A stretch of 41,574 nucleotides of DNA from Candidatus Oscillibacter excrementavium (GCA_019118505.1 DWYU01000155.1:1-41574), one strand, 5' to 3'. Shown: positions 8,540 through 18,234, counted from the stretch's first letter. Notes: generated from the sequence alone by a model not told the origin. Numbers and translations are program-made.

Positions 8540-9421
8540 ATGGAAGAGAACAAAATCACCGTGCAGCCCCTCTCCGGCCGGCGCAAGGCCTATGACCGGG
8601 TGCTCCGGTTCCTGCTGTATTTCTGCGCCGGGCTGACCTGCGCCCTGCTGATCTTCATCATCGGCTATATCTTCATCCGGGGCCTGCCCCATGTGACCTG
8701 GGAGTTCCTGAGCACGGAGCCCAGCTACATCAACGACACCATCGGCATCCTGCCCAACATCGCCAACACCATTTACATCGTGGTGGTGACGCTGATCATC
8801 ATCCTGCCCCTGGGCGTGGGGGCCGCCGTGTACCTGACGGAGTACGCCAAGAACCAAAAGCTGGTGGCAGCCATCGAGTTTGCCACGGAGACCCTGACCG
8901 GCATCCCCTCCATCATCTTCGGCCTGGTGGGTATGCTGTTCTTCTGCGAGCTGCTGGGGCTCCAGGCATCCCTGCTGGCCGGCTCCCTGACGCTGGTCAT
9001 CGCCACCATCCCCACCATCATCCGCACCACCCAGGAGTCTCTGAAGACGGTGCCCCAGTCCTACCGGGAGGCCTCCCTGGGCCTGGGAGCCGGCAAGTGG
9101 CACATGATCCGCACCGTGGTGCTGCCCTCCTCCATCGACGGCATCGTCACCGGCTGCATCCTGGCCATCGGCCGCATCGTGGGCGAGAGCGCGGCCCTGC
9201 TGTTCACCGCCGGCATGGGCATGAGCATGAACAACTTTTTCGGCTCCGTCAGCAACTTCATGCATTCCTCCGGCTCCAGCCTGACAGTGGCCCTGTATGT
9301 GTACGCCCGGGAGCGGGCGGAGTTCGACGTGGCCTTTGCCATCGCCGCCATTTTGATGCTGCTGACCCTGATCATCAACCTGGCCGCCAGCCTGGTGGGC
9401 CGGAAACTGAAGAAAAAATAA
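8540..9421 (+). CDS. pstA: phosphate ABC transporter permease PstA
   Basis: Multi-TM permease; [42 protein letters not shown]. Confidence 0.93.
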   Translation: MEENKITVQPLSGRRKAYDRVLRFLLYFCAGLTCALLIFIIGYIFIRGLPHVTWEFLSTEPSYINDTIGILPNIANTIYIVVVTLIIILPLGVGAAVYLTEYAKNQKLVAAIEFATETLTGIPSIIFGLVGMLFFCELLGLQASLLAGSLTLVIATIPTIIRTTQESLKTVPQSYREASLGLGAGKWHMIRTVVLPSSIDGIVTGCILAIGRIVGESAALLFTAGMGMSMNNFFGSVSNFMHSSGSSLTVALYVYARERAEFDVAFAIAAILMLLTLIINLAASLVGRKLKKK

Positions 9422-9435
9422 TAGGAGTGTGCCAA

Positions 9436-10191
9436 ATGTCCGCCATCATTGAAGTGAAAGATCTGAATCTGTGGTACGGGGCACACCATGCCCTGCACAG
9501 TGTGAATATCGACATCCCCGAGCATGAGATCACCGCCCTGATCGGCCCCTCCGGCTGCGGCAAGTCCACCTTCCTCAAGACCCTGGACCGGATGAATGAC
9601 CTGGTGCAGGGCGTCAAGATCAAGGGCACGGTGGCCTACCGTGGGCAGGATATCTACGCCCCCGGCGTGGACGTGACCTGGCTGCGCAAGCAGATCGGCA
9701 TGGTGTTCCAGAAGCCCAATCCCTTCCCCATGAGCATCTATGACAACGTGGCCTACGGCCCCCGGACCCACGGCATCCGCTCCCGGGCCAAGCTGGACGA
9801 GATCGTGGAGAACTCCCTCCGCGCCGCCGCCATCTGGGACGAGGTGAAGGACCGGCTGAAGAAGAGCGCCCTGGGCCTCTCCGGCGGCCAGCAGCAGCGG
9901 CTGTGCATCGCCCGGGCCCTGGCGGTGGAGCCGGAGATCCTGCTGATGGACGAGTCCACCAGCGCCCTGGACCCCATCTCCACCTCCAAGATCGAAGACC
10001 TTGCAGTGGAGCTGAAAAGCAAGTATACTGTAATCATGGTGACTCACAATATGCAGCAGGCGGCCCGTGTCTCCGACAACACGGCGTTCTTCCTGCTGGG
10101 GGATCTGGTGGAGTACGGCAAGACCGAGGTCCTGTTCTCCACCCCCACAGACAAGCGCACCGAGGATTACATTACCGGCCGGTTCGGCTAA
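9436..10191 (+). CDS. pstB: phosphate ABC transporter ATP-binding protein PstB
   Basis: [54 protein letters not shown]. Confidence 0.95.
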   Translation: MSAIIEVKDLNLWYGAHHALHSVNIDIPEHEITALIGPSGCGKSTFLKTLDRMNDLVQGVKIKGTVAYRGQDIYAPGVDVTWLRKQIGMVFQKPNPFPMSIYDNVAYGPRTHGIRSRAKLDEIVENSLRAAAIWDEVKDRLKKSALGLSGGQQQRLCIARALAVEPEILLMDESTSALDPISTSKIEDLAVELKSKYTVIMVTHNMQQAARVSDNTAFFLLGDLVEYGKTEVLFSTPTDKRTEDYITGRFG

Positions 10192-10203
10192 GGAGGATGT
10201 CAG

Positions 10204-10851
10204 GTGAGAAACAAGTTCAGTGAGCAGCTGGAGAAGCTGCACGTGGAAATGATTCAGATGGGCGCCCTGTGCGAGGACGCCATCTCCGCCGCGGCACAGG
10301 CCCTGATGAAGGGCGACGAGGATCTGGCCCAGGCGACGGAGGACGCGGAGCGGGAGATCGACCAGAAGGAGCGGGAGGTGGAGAACCTCTGCCTGAAGCT
10401 GCTGCTGCAGCAGCAGCCGGTGGCCCGGGACCTGCGGGAGATTTCCTCCGCCCTGAAGATGATCTCCGACCTGGAGCGGATCGGCGACCAGGCGGCGGAC
10501 ATCGCCGAGCTGACCCGGTTCGTCCGCCTGCCGGAGGGCCCCGGCCGCCAGCGGATCGAGGAGATGTCCAAGGCCGTCATCCGCATGGTGACGGGCAGCG
10601 TGGACTCCTTCGTCAAGCGGGATCTGGAGCTGGCCCGGGAGGTCTGCCGGGAGGACGACCAGGTGGACGAGCTGTTCAACCAGGTGAAGAAGGAGCTGAT
10701 CGCCCTGATCGCCGCCGACGCCTCCTCCGGAGAGCTGTGGCTGGACATGATCATGGTGGCCAAGTACCTGGAGCGGATCGGCGACCACGCCACCAATGTG
10801 GCGGAGTGGGTGGAGTACTCCATCACCGGCAACCATCCCTCCAACAACTGA
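10204..10851 (+). CDS. phoU: phosphate signaling protein PhoU (GTG start)
   Basis: ERIGDQAADIAEL and ERIGDHATNVAEW repeats; downstream of pstB. Confidence 0.95.
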   Translation: MRNKFSEQLEKLHVEMIQMGALCEDAISAAAQALMKGDEDLAQATEDAEREIDQKEREVENLCLKLLLQQQPVARDLREISSALKMISDLERIGDQAADIAELTRFVRLPEGPGRQRIEEMSKAVIRMVTGSVDSFVKRDLELAREVCREDDQVDELFNQVKKELIALIAADASSGELWLDMIMVAKYLERIGDHATNVAEWVEYSITGNHPSNN

Positions 10852-10946
10852 GGCAGGCGACCTGCCCGGCACACACCGCCGCTTCCGCGGCGGCTGTGCC
10901 CTATCCGGCGCCGCGGGCGCAGTACGATTTGGAGGGGGGAACCGCC

Positions 10947-11606
10947 ATGCTCACCTATGAGGATGTGAAAAAGGACCCGGCGGTCCGGACCTATATCCAG
11001 CGGGCCGACGAGTCCCTGGTTGCCCTGGGCTATACCGAGCACAGCTTTGCCCATGTGACGCTGGTGGCGGAGAATGCGGCCTACATTCTCTCCACCCTGG
11101 GGTATCCGGAGCGGACGGTGGAGGTGGCGAAGATCGCCGGCTTCCTCCACGACATCGGCAACCTGGTGAACCGCATCGACCACTCCCAGTCCGGGGCCGT
11201 CATGGCCTTCCGCATCCTGGACAACATGGACTGCGACCCGGAGGAGATCGCCACCATCGTCACCGCCATCGGCAACCACGACGAGGGCACCGGGATGCCG
11301 GTGAACGCCGTGGCGGCGGCGCTGATCCTGGCGGACAAGTCCGACGTCCGCCGCAGCCGGGTCCGGAATCCGGATCCGGCCAGCTTTGACATCCATGACC
11401 GGGTGAACTACTCGGTGAAAAAGTCCAGGCTGAAGATCAACGAGGAGCACTCGCTCATCAAGCTGAAGCTGTCCGTGGATACCAAGTACGGCTCTGTCAT
11501 GGAGTATTTTGAGATTTTCATGGACCGGATGATCCTCTGCCGGAAGGCGGCGGAGCGTCTGGGCCTGCAATTCAAGCTGATGATCAACGAACAGCAGCTG
11601 ATCTGA
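10947..11606 (+). CDS. HD-domain metal-dependent phosphohydrolase
   Basis: H..., FLHDIGN, GNHDEGTGM, LADKSDVRRSR motifs; SD GGAGGGGG. Confidence 0.85.
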   Translation: MLTYEDVKKDPAVRTYIQRADESLVALGYTEHSFAHVTLVAENAAYILSTLGYPERTVEVAKIAGFLHDIGNLVNRIDHSQSGAVMAFRILDNMDCDPEEIATIVTAIGNHDEGTGMPVNAVAAALILADKSDVRRSRVRNPDPASFDIHDRVNYSVKKSRLKINEEHSLIKLKLSVDTKYGSVMEYFEIFMDRMILCRKAAERLGLQFKLMINEQQLI

Positions 11607-11666
11607 GCGGCCGGAGCGGCCGCCCCTCCGCCCTTCCAGTGGGGCGGGAGACTGAAATTTGGAGGG

Positions 11667-12341
11667 ATGACTGTGATCTATCTGCTGGAGGATGACGACA
11701 GTATCCGGGATTTTGTGATCTACACCCTGAACAGCCAGGGCATGGAGGCCAAGGGCTTTCCGCTGCCCTCCCTGTTCTGGCAGGCCGTGGGGGAGCAGCT
11801 GCCCTCCCTGGTGCTGCTGGATATCATGCTGCCGGAGGAGGACGGCCTCTCTGTTTTGAAAAAGCTCCGCGCCGCTCCCCGCACCGCAAAGCTGCCGGTG
11901 ATCATGCTGACGGCCAAGGGCACGGAGTACGACAAGGTGATCGGCCTGGACGGCGGCGCCGACGACTATGTGGCCAAGCCCTTCGGCATGATGGAGCTGC
12001 TCTCCCGCATCCGGGCGCTGCTGCGGCGGACGGAGACGGAGAACGGCATTCTCCGCTGCGGCATTCTGGAGGTGGATCCGGGCCAGCACATCGTCCGGGT
12101 CCGGGGACAGGAGACCACCCTGACCCAGAAGGAGTTCGAGGTGCTGTGCCTGCTGCTGCGGAACCCGGGGCAGGTGCTGTCCCGGGAGCAGCTGATCGAA
12201 AACGTCTGGGGCTACGCCTTCACCGGCGAGAGCCGGACGGTGGACGTCCATGTGCGGACCCTCCGCCAGAAGCTGGGAGAGGCCGGGGCATACATCGAGA
12301 CCGTCCGGGGCTATGGCTACAAGATCAGCACGGTGAGCTGA
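11667..12341 (+). CDS. phoP: OmpR/PhoB-family response regulator (PhoP-like)
   Basis: EDDDSIRDF, LLDIMLPEEDG, MLTAKG, winged-helix C-terminus RTVDVHVRTLRQKLG; operon context. Confidence 0.88.
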   Translation: MTVIYLLEDDDSIRDFVIYTLNSQGMEAKGFPLPSLFWQAVGEQLPSLVLLDIMLPEEDGLSVLKKLRAAPRTAKLPVIMLTAKGTEYDKVIGLDGGADDYVAKPFGMMELLSRIRALLRRTETENGILRCGILEVDPGQHIVRVRGQETTLTQKEFEVLCLLLRNPGQVLSREQLIENVWGYAFTGESRTVDVHVRTLRQKLGEAGAYIETVRGYGYKISTVS

Positions 12342-12359
12342 CCGGGGGCTGGAGGCGAC

Positions 12360-14021
12360 ATGACGAAACGGATTTTTCGGTCCATCCTGGCGGTGTCCCT
12401 GGCGGTGCTGCTGGCCAGCCTGGTGCTGATCGTGGGAGTGCTCCACGGCTATTTCCAGGACCGGGTGGCGGACGAGCTGGAGAGCCTGGCGGAGTACATC
12501 GCCCACGGCGTGGAGGAGACCGGCGCGGATTATCTCTCGGAGGATCTGCCCGGCAGCTACCGGGTCACCTGGGTGGACGCGGACGGCGCCGTGCTCTTCG
12601 ACAACCGGGAGGACCCGGCCAAAATGGAGAACCACGCCCAGCGGGAGGAGATCCGGGAGGCGATGACCCTGGGCAAGGGCCAGGCGGCCCGCTATTCCGA
12701 CACCCTCTCCCAGCAGACGCTGTATGTGGCTCAGCGGCTGGCCGACGGCACGGTGCTGCGGGTGTCCAGCACCCAGTACTCCGTCTGGATGCTGGTGCTG
12801 CAGGCGCTGCAGCCGGTGGCGCTGATGATGCTGCTGGCCTTCGTCCTGGCCATGGCGCTGGCCTCCCGGGTGTCCCGGCAGCTGGTGGAGCCCATCAACA
12901 ACATCGACCTGAATGACCCCGCCGGCGGCGAGACCTATGAGGAGCTGACGCCGCTGCTGTCCAAGCTCCGGAGCCAGCAGCGGCAGATCCAGCGGCAGAT
13001 GCGGGATCTGAAACGCCGGCAGGAGGAGTTCGTGGCCATCACGGAGAACATGAGCGAGGGCTTCCTGGTGATCGACCAGGAGACCCGGGTGCTGACCTAC
13101 AACTCCGCCGTGCTGCGGCTGCTGTACGCCCAGCCCCCCGCCGAGGAGGGGGAGAGCGTCTACGCCCTGGACCGGGAGGCGGGCTTCCGCCACTGCGTGG
13201 AGGAGGCCCTGGCCGGCCGGCGGTGCGAGCAGCTGCTGGAAAAGGACGATGACTGCCGCCAGATCATCGTCAGCCCGGTGGAGCAGGACGGCCAGATCGT
13301 GGGCGCGGTGCTGGTGATCCTGGACGTGACGGAGAAGGAGCAGCGGGAGCGGCTGCGGCGGGAGTTCACCGCCAACGTGTCCCACGAGCTGAAGACACCT
13401 CTGACCTCCATCCTGGGCACGGCGGAGATCCTGCAAAACGGCCTGGTGAAGCCGGAGGACATCCCCCACTTTGCCGGGAATATCCACCGGGAGACGGAGC
13501 GGCTCATCGGGCTGGTGAACGACATCATCAAGCTGTCCCGCCTGGACGAGGGCGGCGGCCTGGGCCAGTGGGAGACCGTGGACCTGTATGAGGAGGCGCG
13601 GGCCGTGCTGGAACAGCTGGCCCCGGCGGCCCGGCGCAAGCAGGTGACCACCCGTCTCCAGGGCGGCCAGACCCTGGTGCGGGGAGTGCCCCAGATCGTG
13701 GAGGAGATCGTCTACAACCTCTGCGACAACGCCATCGCATACAACCGACCGGACGGCAGCGTCACCGTCACGGTGGAGGACACCGCCTCCGGCCCCCGGA
13801 TCACAGTGGCGGACACCGGCATCGGCATCCCCCGGGAGGCCCAGGGCCGGGTGTTCGAGCGGTTCTACCGGGTGGACAAGAGCCACTCCTCCGGCGGCAC
13901 GGGGCTGGGGCTCTCCATTGTCAAGCACGGGGCCGCTTACCTGGGGGCCCAGGTGGAGCTCCACAGCGAGCCGGGCCACGGCAGCACCTTCATCCTGACC
14001 TTTCCCAAAATCGAGGAATGA
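12360..14021 (+). CDS. phoR: PhoR-like sensor histidine kinase with PAS domain
   Basis: ANVSHELKTPLTSILG H-box; NLCDNAIAYN; GIGIPREAQGRVFERFYRVDKSHSSGGTGLGLSIVKH. Confidence 0.9.
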   Translation: MTKRIFRSILAVSLAVLLASLVLIVGVLHGYFQDRVADELESLAEYIAHGVEETGADYLSEDLPGSYRVTWVDADGAVLFDNREDPAKMENHAQREEIREAMTLGKGQAARYSDTLSQQTLYVAQRLADGTVLRVSSTQYSVWMLVLQALQPVALMMLLAFVLAMALASRVSRQLVEPINNIDLNDPAGGETYEELTPLLSKLRSQQRQIQRQMRDLKRRQEEFVAITENMSEGFLVIDQETRVLTYNSAVLRLLYAQPPAEEGESVYALDREAGFRHCVEEALAGRRCEQLLEKDDDCRQIIVSPVEQDGQIVGAVLVILDVTEKEQRERLRREFTANVSHELKTPLTSILGTAEILQNGLVKPEDIPHFAGNIHRETERLIGLVNDIIKLSRLDEGGGLGQWETVDLYEEARAVLEQLAPAARRKQVTTRLQGGQTLVRGVPQIVEEIVYNLCDNAIAYNRPDGSVTVTVEDTASGPRITVADTGIGIPREAQGRVFERFYRVDKSHSSGGTGLGLSIVKHGAAYLGAQVELHSEPGHGSTFILTFPKIEE

Positions 14022-14025
14022 GGGG

Positions 14026-14054
14026 TTGCAATCCCGGCGGGAGTGTGCTAGGAT
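14026..14054 (+). promoter_or_regulatory. promoter of the ABC-F leader
   Basis: TTGCAA (14026-14031), 17-bp spacer, TAGGAT (14049-14054). Confidence 0.65.
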
Positions 14055-14090
14055 AGCCGGAGATTGATTCAGAATTGGAGGGGTGCGCGG

Positions 14091-14102
14091 ATGCGGATCT
14101 GA
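14091..14102 (+). CDS. candidate 3-codon upstream ORF, Met-Arg-Ile-stop
   Basis: ATG CGG ATC TGA preceded by GGAGGGG (14077-14083) at 7-nt spacing, shortly after the predicted TSS. Confidence 0.5.
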   Translation: MRI

Positions 14103-14236
14103 CTTTCATTGTTTTGGTATCGGGAACTGCCGCGGCGGAGACGCCGCCGGATTCGCCGTGCCATCACAGGGAAGGCAGACCGCTGAACGCACCCAGGGGT
14201 CCCACAGCCCCGGAGACGGGGCGGGTGGCATATGCC

Positions 14237-14275
14237 CGGCCGCGGGAGAGGTCTGCTCTCCCGCGGCCGTTTTTT
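14237..14275 (+). terminator. intrinsic terminator within the ABC-F 5' leader (attenuator)
   Basis: CGGCCGCGGGAGAG-GTCTG-CTCTCCCGCGGCCG-TTTTTT, perfect 14-bp stem plus T6, 117 nt before the CDS start. Confidence 0.9.
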
Positions 14276-14391
14276 GCTGTGCAAACGCGTGCCGCATCGC
14301 AAAAACAGAGAGGACACGCCTGCGTGGTGGCCCAGCCGGAGTTCCCGGCGGACCGGGTTCCACGCGGAGCTGTGGAAAGGAGGAATGCGAC

Positions 14392-15885
14392 ATGTCGATG
14401 ATCGACGTCTCCAATCTGACGTTTGGATATGAGGGCAGCCCGGAGCTGGTCTTTGACCATGTGAGCTTCCAGATCGACACAGACTGGAAGCTGGGCTTTA
14501 CCGGCCGGAACGGCCGGGGAAAGACCACCTTCCTGCGGCTGCTCCAGGGGAAGTACCCCTACAGCGGAACCATCTCCGCCTCCGTGGCGTTTGAGTACTT
14601 CCCCTATGAGGTGACGGACCTGTCCCGGCCGGGGCTGGAGGTGGTGCGGGAGATCGCACCGGAGGCGGAGGACTGGGAGATCCAGCGGGAGCTGGGCCTG
14701 CTGGACCTGGCGGAGGAGGCTCTGGAGCGGCCATTCGGCCAGCTCTCCAACGGGGAGCGGACCAAGGTGCTGCTGGCGGCCCTGTTTTTGAAGGAGAACG
14801 CCTTTCTGCTGATCGACGAGCCCACCAACCATCTGGACCTGGAGGGGCGGCGGAAGCTGGGGCACTATCTGGCCCGGAAGCGGGGCTTCCTGCTGGTGTC
14901 CCATGACCGGGGGTTTCTGGACCAGTGCGTGGACCACATCCTGGCCATCAACCGGACCCATATCGAGATCCAGCGGGGGAACTTCTCCTCCTGGTGGGAG
15001 AACCGCCAGCGGCAGGACGCCTTTGAGCTGGCCCGGCAGGAGAAGCTGCAAAAGGACATCGGCCGGCTGACGGCGTCCGCCCGCCGGGCTTCCGGCTGGT
15101 CAGACCGGACGGAGAAGAGCAAGTTCGGCGTGGACAAGACCGGCGCCAAGGCGGCGGACCGGGGGTTTGTGGGCCACAAGGCCGCCAAGCTGATGCAGCG
15201 GTCCAAATCCATCCAGCGCCGCCGGGAGGAGGCGGTGGAGGAGAAGCGGCAGCTGCTGCGGGATCTGGAGCGGCAGGAGACCCTGGCGGTGACGCCCCTG
15301 CCCTGTCGGCCGGGGACCCGGCTGGCGGAGTTCCGGGACGCGGCGGTCTATTATGACGGCCGCACCGTCTGTCAAGGCGTCACCTTTGAGGTGCTGGCGG
15401 GGGAGCGGATCGCCCTTCAGGGGGGAAACGGGTGCGGCAAGTCCAGCCTGCTGAAGCTGCTGCTGGGGGAGGACATCCCCCACAGCGGCACCGTGGAGAC
15501 CATGAGCGGCCTGGTGATCTCCTATGTGAGCCAGAGCACGGATCACCTGCGGGGCAGCCTGACGGACTTCGCCCGGGACCAGGGCCTGGACGGCAGCCGG
15601 TTCCGCACCATCCTGCGGAAGCTGGACTTCCCCCGGGAGCAGTTTGAGCGGAATCTGGAGGACTACAGCAGCGGCCAGAAGAAAAAGGTGCTGCTGGCCG
15701 CCAGCCTCTGCGCCCAGGCCCACCTGTATGTGTGGGACGAGCCCCTGAACTTCATCGATGTCATCTCCCGGATGCAGGTGGAGGACCTGCTGCTGGCCTG
15801 CCGGCCCACGCTGCTGTTCGTGGAGCACGACGCCTGCTTTTGTGAGAAGATCGCCACCCGGCGGATCCAGGTGACCCGGGCGTGA
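14392..15885 (+). CDS. ABC-F ATPase, Lsa-like (ribosomal protection type)
   Basis: Two ATPase domains: GRNGRGKTTFLRLLQGKYPYSG, LSNGERTKVLLAALFLKENAFLLIDEPTNHLDLEGR, GNGCGKSSLLKLLLGE, YSSGQKKKVLLAASL...YVWDEPLNFID; DTDWKLGFTGRNGRGKTT strongly resembles Lsa proteins. Confidence 0.88.
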   Translation: MSMIDVSNLTFGYEGSPELVFDHVSFQIDTDWKLGFTGRNGRGKTTFLRLLQGKYPYSGTISASVAFEYFPYEVTDLSRPGLEVVREIAPEAEDWEIQRELGLLDLAEEALERPFGQLSNGERTKVLLAALFLKENAFLLIDEPTNHLDLEGRRKLGHYLARKRGFLLVSHDRGFLDQCVDHILAINRTHIEIQRGNFSSWWENRQRQDAFELARQEKLQKDIGRLTASARRASGWSDRTEKSKFGVDKTGAKAADRGFVGHKAAKLMQRSKSIQRRREEAVEEKRQLLRDLERQETLAVTPLPCRPGTRLAEFRDAAVYYDGRTVCQGVTFEVLAGERIALQGGNGCGKSSLLKLLLGEDIPHSGTVETMSGLVISYVSQSTDHLRGSLTDFARDQGLDGSRFRTILRKLDFPREQFERNLEDYSSGQKKKVLLAASLCAQAHLYVWDEPLNFIDVISRMQVEDLLLACRPTLLFVEHDACFCEKIATRRIQVTRA

Positions 15886-15892
15886 GCACGTG

Positions 15893-15927
15893 AAAAAAAG
15901 GGCGCATCCCACAGATGGGATGCGCCC
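15893..15927 (-). terminator. terminator of the rlmA-MATE transcription unit
   Basis: GGGCGCATCCCA-CAGA-TGGGATGCGCCC 12-bp stem; T7 tract on the minus strand. Confidence 0.85.
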
Positions 15928-15985
15928 TTGAATGGATAAAAGACGATTTTGCAGAAAAGGGAAATTACTTGTCAGCCATTCTGCA

Positions 15986-16810
15986 TCAAGACTTTTGAAA
16001 AATATGGATACGGAAGGAGATGCGGGTGGTGAGGCGGTCCAGGGCCGCCAGCCGCTCCGCCCCCGCCTTCGGCGTCTTCCAGTAGTAGGGGGTCATCTGG
16101 AACAGGGCGTGGATGTCCGCCTGACAGGGGAGGGTGATGGTATCCTCTACCGGCACGATGGCCTGATAGACGAAGCCCTCATAGGGCGTCTCCTTCTCCT
16201 CGTTGGGATAGGGGCGGTCGTAGAGGATCTGCTTCAGCTCCCACAGGTGGTCCGCCCCAGGGACCACGTAGAGGAAATACCCGCCCGGCTTCAGCACCCG
16301 GCGGAACTCCTCCAGCGCCAGAGGGGAGAAGCAGTCCAGCAGGATGTCCGCCATCCCGTCCGCCACCGGCAGGTGATAGGAGGAGGCCACCGCCCACTCG
16401 ATGCCGCTCTCCCGCCTGGCGGCGGACCGGAGGATGGCCTTGGAGATGTCCGTCCCCGCCATCCGGGGCGGTTTGCCGGCGGCGGTCAGGGCCCGATAGA
16501 TGCCGGCGGTGTAATATCCCTCGCCGCAGCCCGCGTCCAAAATCACCGGGGAATCGCCGGAACGGGACAAAATCTGACAACAAAGCGTATTCAACAGCAG
16601 CTCATAATACCCTTTGGAGAGAAACTCCCGCCGGGCGGCGGCCATGCCCCGGTCATCTCCCGGCGCGGCGGAGTGCTTTTGATTGGGCGGCAGCAGGTAG
16701 GTGTAGCCCTCCCGGGCGATGTCATAGCTGTGGCGGCTGGGGCAGCGGTAAGTGTGCTCCTCCCGGGTCAGGGGGGCGCCGCAGACGGGGCAGCGGAAGA
16801 GGCTCTCCAT
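15986..16810 (-). CDS. rlmA: 23S rRNA (guanine-N1)-methyltransferase RlmA family
   Basis: N-terminal zinc site FRCPVCGAPL...YRCPSRHSYDIAREGYTYLL; SAM motif [31 protein letters not shown]. Confidence 0.92.
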   Translation of the reverse strand: MESLFRCPVCGAPLTREEHTYRCPSRHSYDIAREGYTYLLPPNQKHSAAPGDDRGMAAARREFLSKGYYELLLNTLCCQILSRSGDSPVILDAGCGEGYYTAGIYRALTAAGKPPRMAGTDISKAILRSAARRESGIEWAVASSYHLPVADGMADILLDCFSPLALEEFRRVLKPGGYFLYVVPGADHLWELKQILYDRPYPNEEKETPYEGFVYQAIVPVEDTITLPCQADIHALFQMTPYYWKTPKAGAERLAALDRLTTRISFRIHIFQKS

Positions 16811-18195
16811 CACGCGCCCTCTTCCGTCACGTTGTTGATCCACTTCCGGCTCCGCAGCCGCAGCAGGCCCCAGGGACACTTGCACACGTTTTCCGACTGG
16901 ATGCACAGGCACACCACCGCCACCGGCGCGTGGAACACCAGGGCCGTCAGGAAGGTCAGGGGCACGGCAATGACCCACTGGCAGCTCAGGTCGATGATGG
17001 AGGCCATGCGGGAGTCGCCGCCCGCCCGCAGCAGACCGGTGATATTGTTGATGTCAAAGGATTTCAGGGGCAGCATGAAGAGGTAGATCACGCACATGGT
17101 GATGGCGATCTCCAGCGCCAGACCCTCCAGGTGGAACAGGGGGTAGAGGTAGGGGATGAACACCGTGGGCAGCAGCACCGCCAGACACACGGACACCACC
17201 AGCCCCACGCCGAAGGACACCGCCAGCAGGCAGCAGCCCAGGGAATAGACCTCTTCCCGGTCGGCGCCCTCGCCGATCCGCTTGCCCACGATGACGGCGG
17301 TGGCACCCGCCACGCCGAAGCAGGCCACGGTGGAGAACTTGTCGATGTTGCCCATGATGGCGTAGGCCGCCAGGATGTCAGTGCTGATGGCCATATGCCC
17401 CATAATGGCGGTCATGACGCTGAGGCCCAGGCCCCACAGAACCTCGTTCACCAGCACAGGGGTGGCGTATTTCAGAAAACTGCGGACCATGTCCCAGCCC
17501 GGCCGCAGCAGCAGCCGGGGCATCAGGGGCACCCGGCGGTAGCGGGGGGCGCAGAAGGCCACGATGACCACCTCCACCACCCGGGAGATCAGCGTGGCGA
17601 TGGCGGCGCCGGTGATGCCCAGCGCCGGGGCACCGAACTTGCCGAAGATCAGGATGTAGTTCAGGCAGGTGTTGGTCAGCATGGAGCAGCCGAACACCAC
17701 CATGCCCAGGGCCGGGTTCTCCGTGCTGCGCTGCATGCCGATGTAGACGGAGCTGATGCTGTTGAAGATATAGCTGATGCCCACGATCCGCAGATAGGGG
17801 GCGCCCAGCTGGATCAGCAGGTCGTTGTTGGTCACCAGGGCCATGACGGGGGTGGGGAAGAAGAACAGCACCGCCGCCACCGGGACGGAGATCAGGAGCC
17901 CGGCGTACAGGCTGACGCCCATACAGCGGTTGATGCTCTTGGTGTCGCCCTTGCCCCAGTATTGGCTGGCCAGGACGGAGAGGCCGCTGAGCAGGCCCAG
18001 GATGATGATCTGGATCATATAGATGGGGGTGTTGGCGGCGGTGACGGCGGACAGCTCATTCTGACCCAGCATTCCCACCATGAAGGTGTCCACAAACCCC
18101 AGGGAGGTGGTGATGAGATTCTGCAGGATCAGCGGCAGGGCCAGGCGGAACAGCCGCTTGTAGAAACCGGGCTCCCGGTGAAGATGACGAAGCAT
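16810..18195 (-). CDS. MATE family efflux transporter
   Basis: 12-TM pattern; GFVDTFMVGMLG; PIYMIQIIILGLLSGLSVLASQYWG; ATG of rlmA overlaps this stop. Confidence 0.92.
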   Translation of the reverse strand: MLRHLHREPGFYKRLFRLALPLILQNLITTSLGFVDTFMVGMLGQNELSAVTAANTPIYMIQIIILGLLSGLSVLASQYWGKGDTKSINRCMGVSLYAGLLISVPVAAVLFFFPTPVMALVTNNDLLIQLGAPYLRIVGISYIFNSISSVYIGMQRSTENPALGMVVFGCSMLTNTCLNYILIFGKFGAPALGITGAAIATLISRVVEVVIVAFCAPRYRRVPLMPRLLLRPGWDMVRSFLKYATPVLVNEVLWGLGLSVMTAIMGHMAISTDILAAYAIMGNIDKFSTVACFGVAGATAVIVGKRIGEGADREEVYSLGCCLLAVSFGVGLVVSVCLAVLLPTVFIPYLYPLFHLEGLALEIAITMCVIYLFMLPLKSFDINNITGLLRAGGDSRMASIIDLSCQWVIAVPLTFLTALVFHAPVAVVCLCIQSENVCKCPWGLLRLRSRKWINNVTEEGA

Positions 18196-18234
18196 AGAAA
18201 CGAAACCTCTTCCATTCTGAAAAGTGAAACTGCC

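Noticed and set aside
9061-10872. 603-aa minus-strand ORF opposite pstA-pstB-phoU
   Set aside because: Shadow ORF with no domain signal.
10254-13979. 1241-aa minus-strand ORF opposite phoU-HD-phoP-phoR
   Set aside because: Antisense open frame of GC-rich genes. Composition is His/Gln/Gly/Leu-rich low complexity without domains, and the plus strand carries four clear genes.
14083-14391. In-frame 103-codon N-terminal extension of the ABC-F ORF
   Set aside because: Crosses the leader terminator and lacks ABC-F homology; ATG at 14392 has a better SD (GGAAAGGAGG) and matches the Lsa N-terminus.
14232-14432. Second possible leader ORF starting inside the attenuator region (MPGRGRG...)
   Set aside because: Weak SD, Arg/Gly-rich low-complexity product, and it runs into the ABC-F gene out of frame. 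The MRI* uORF is better placed.
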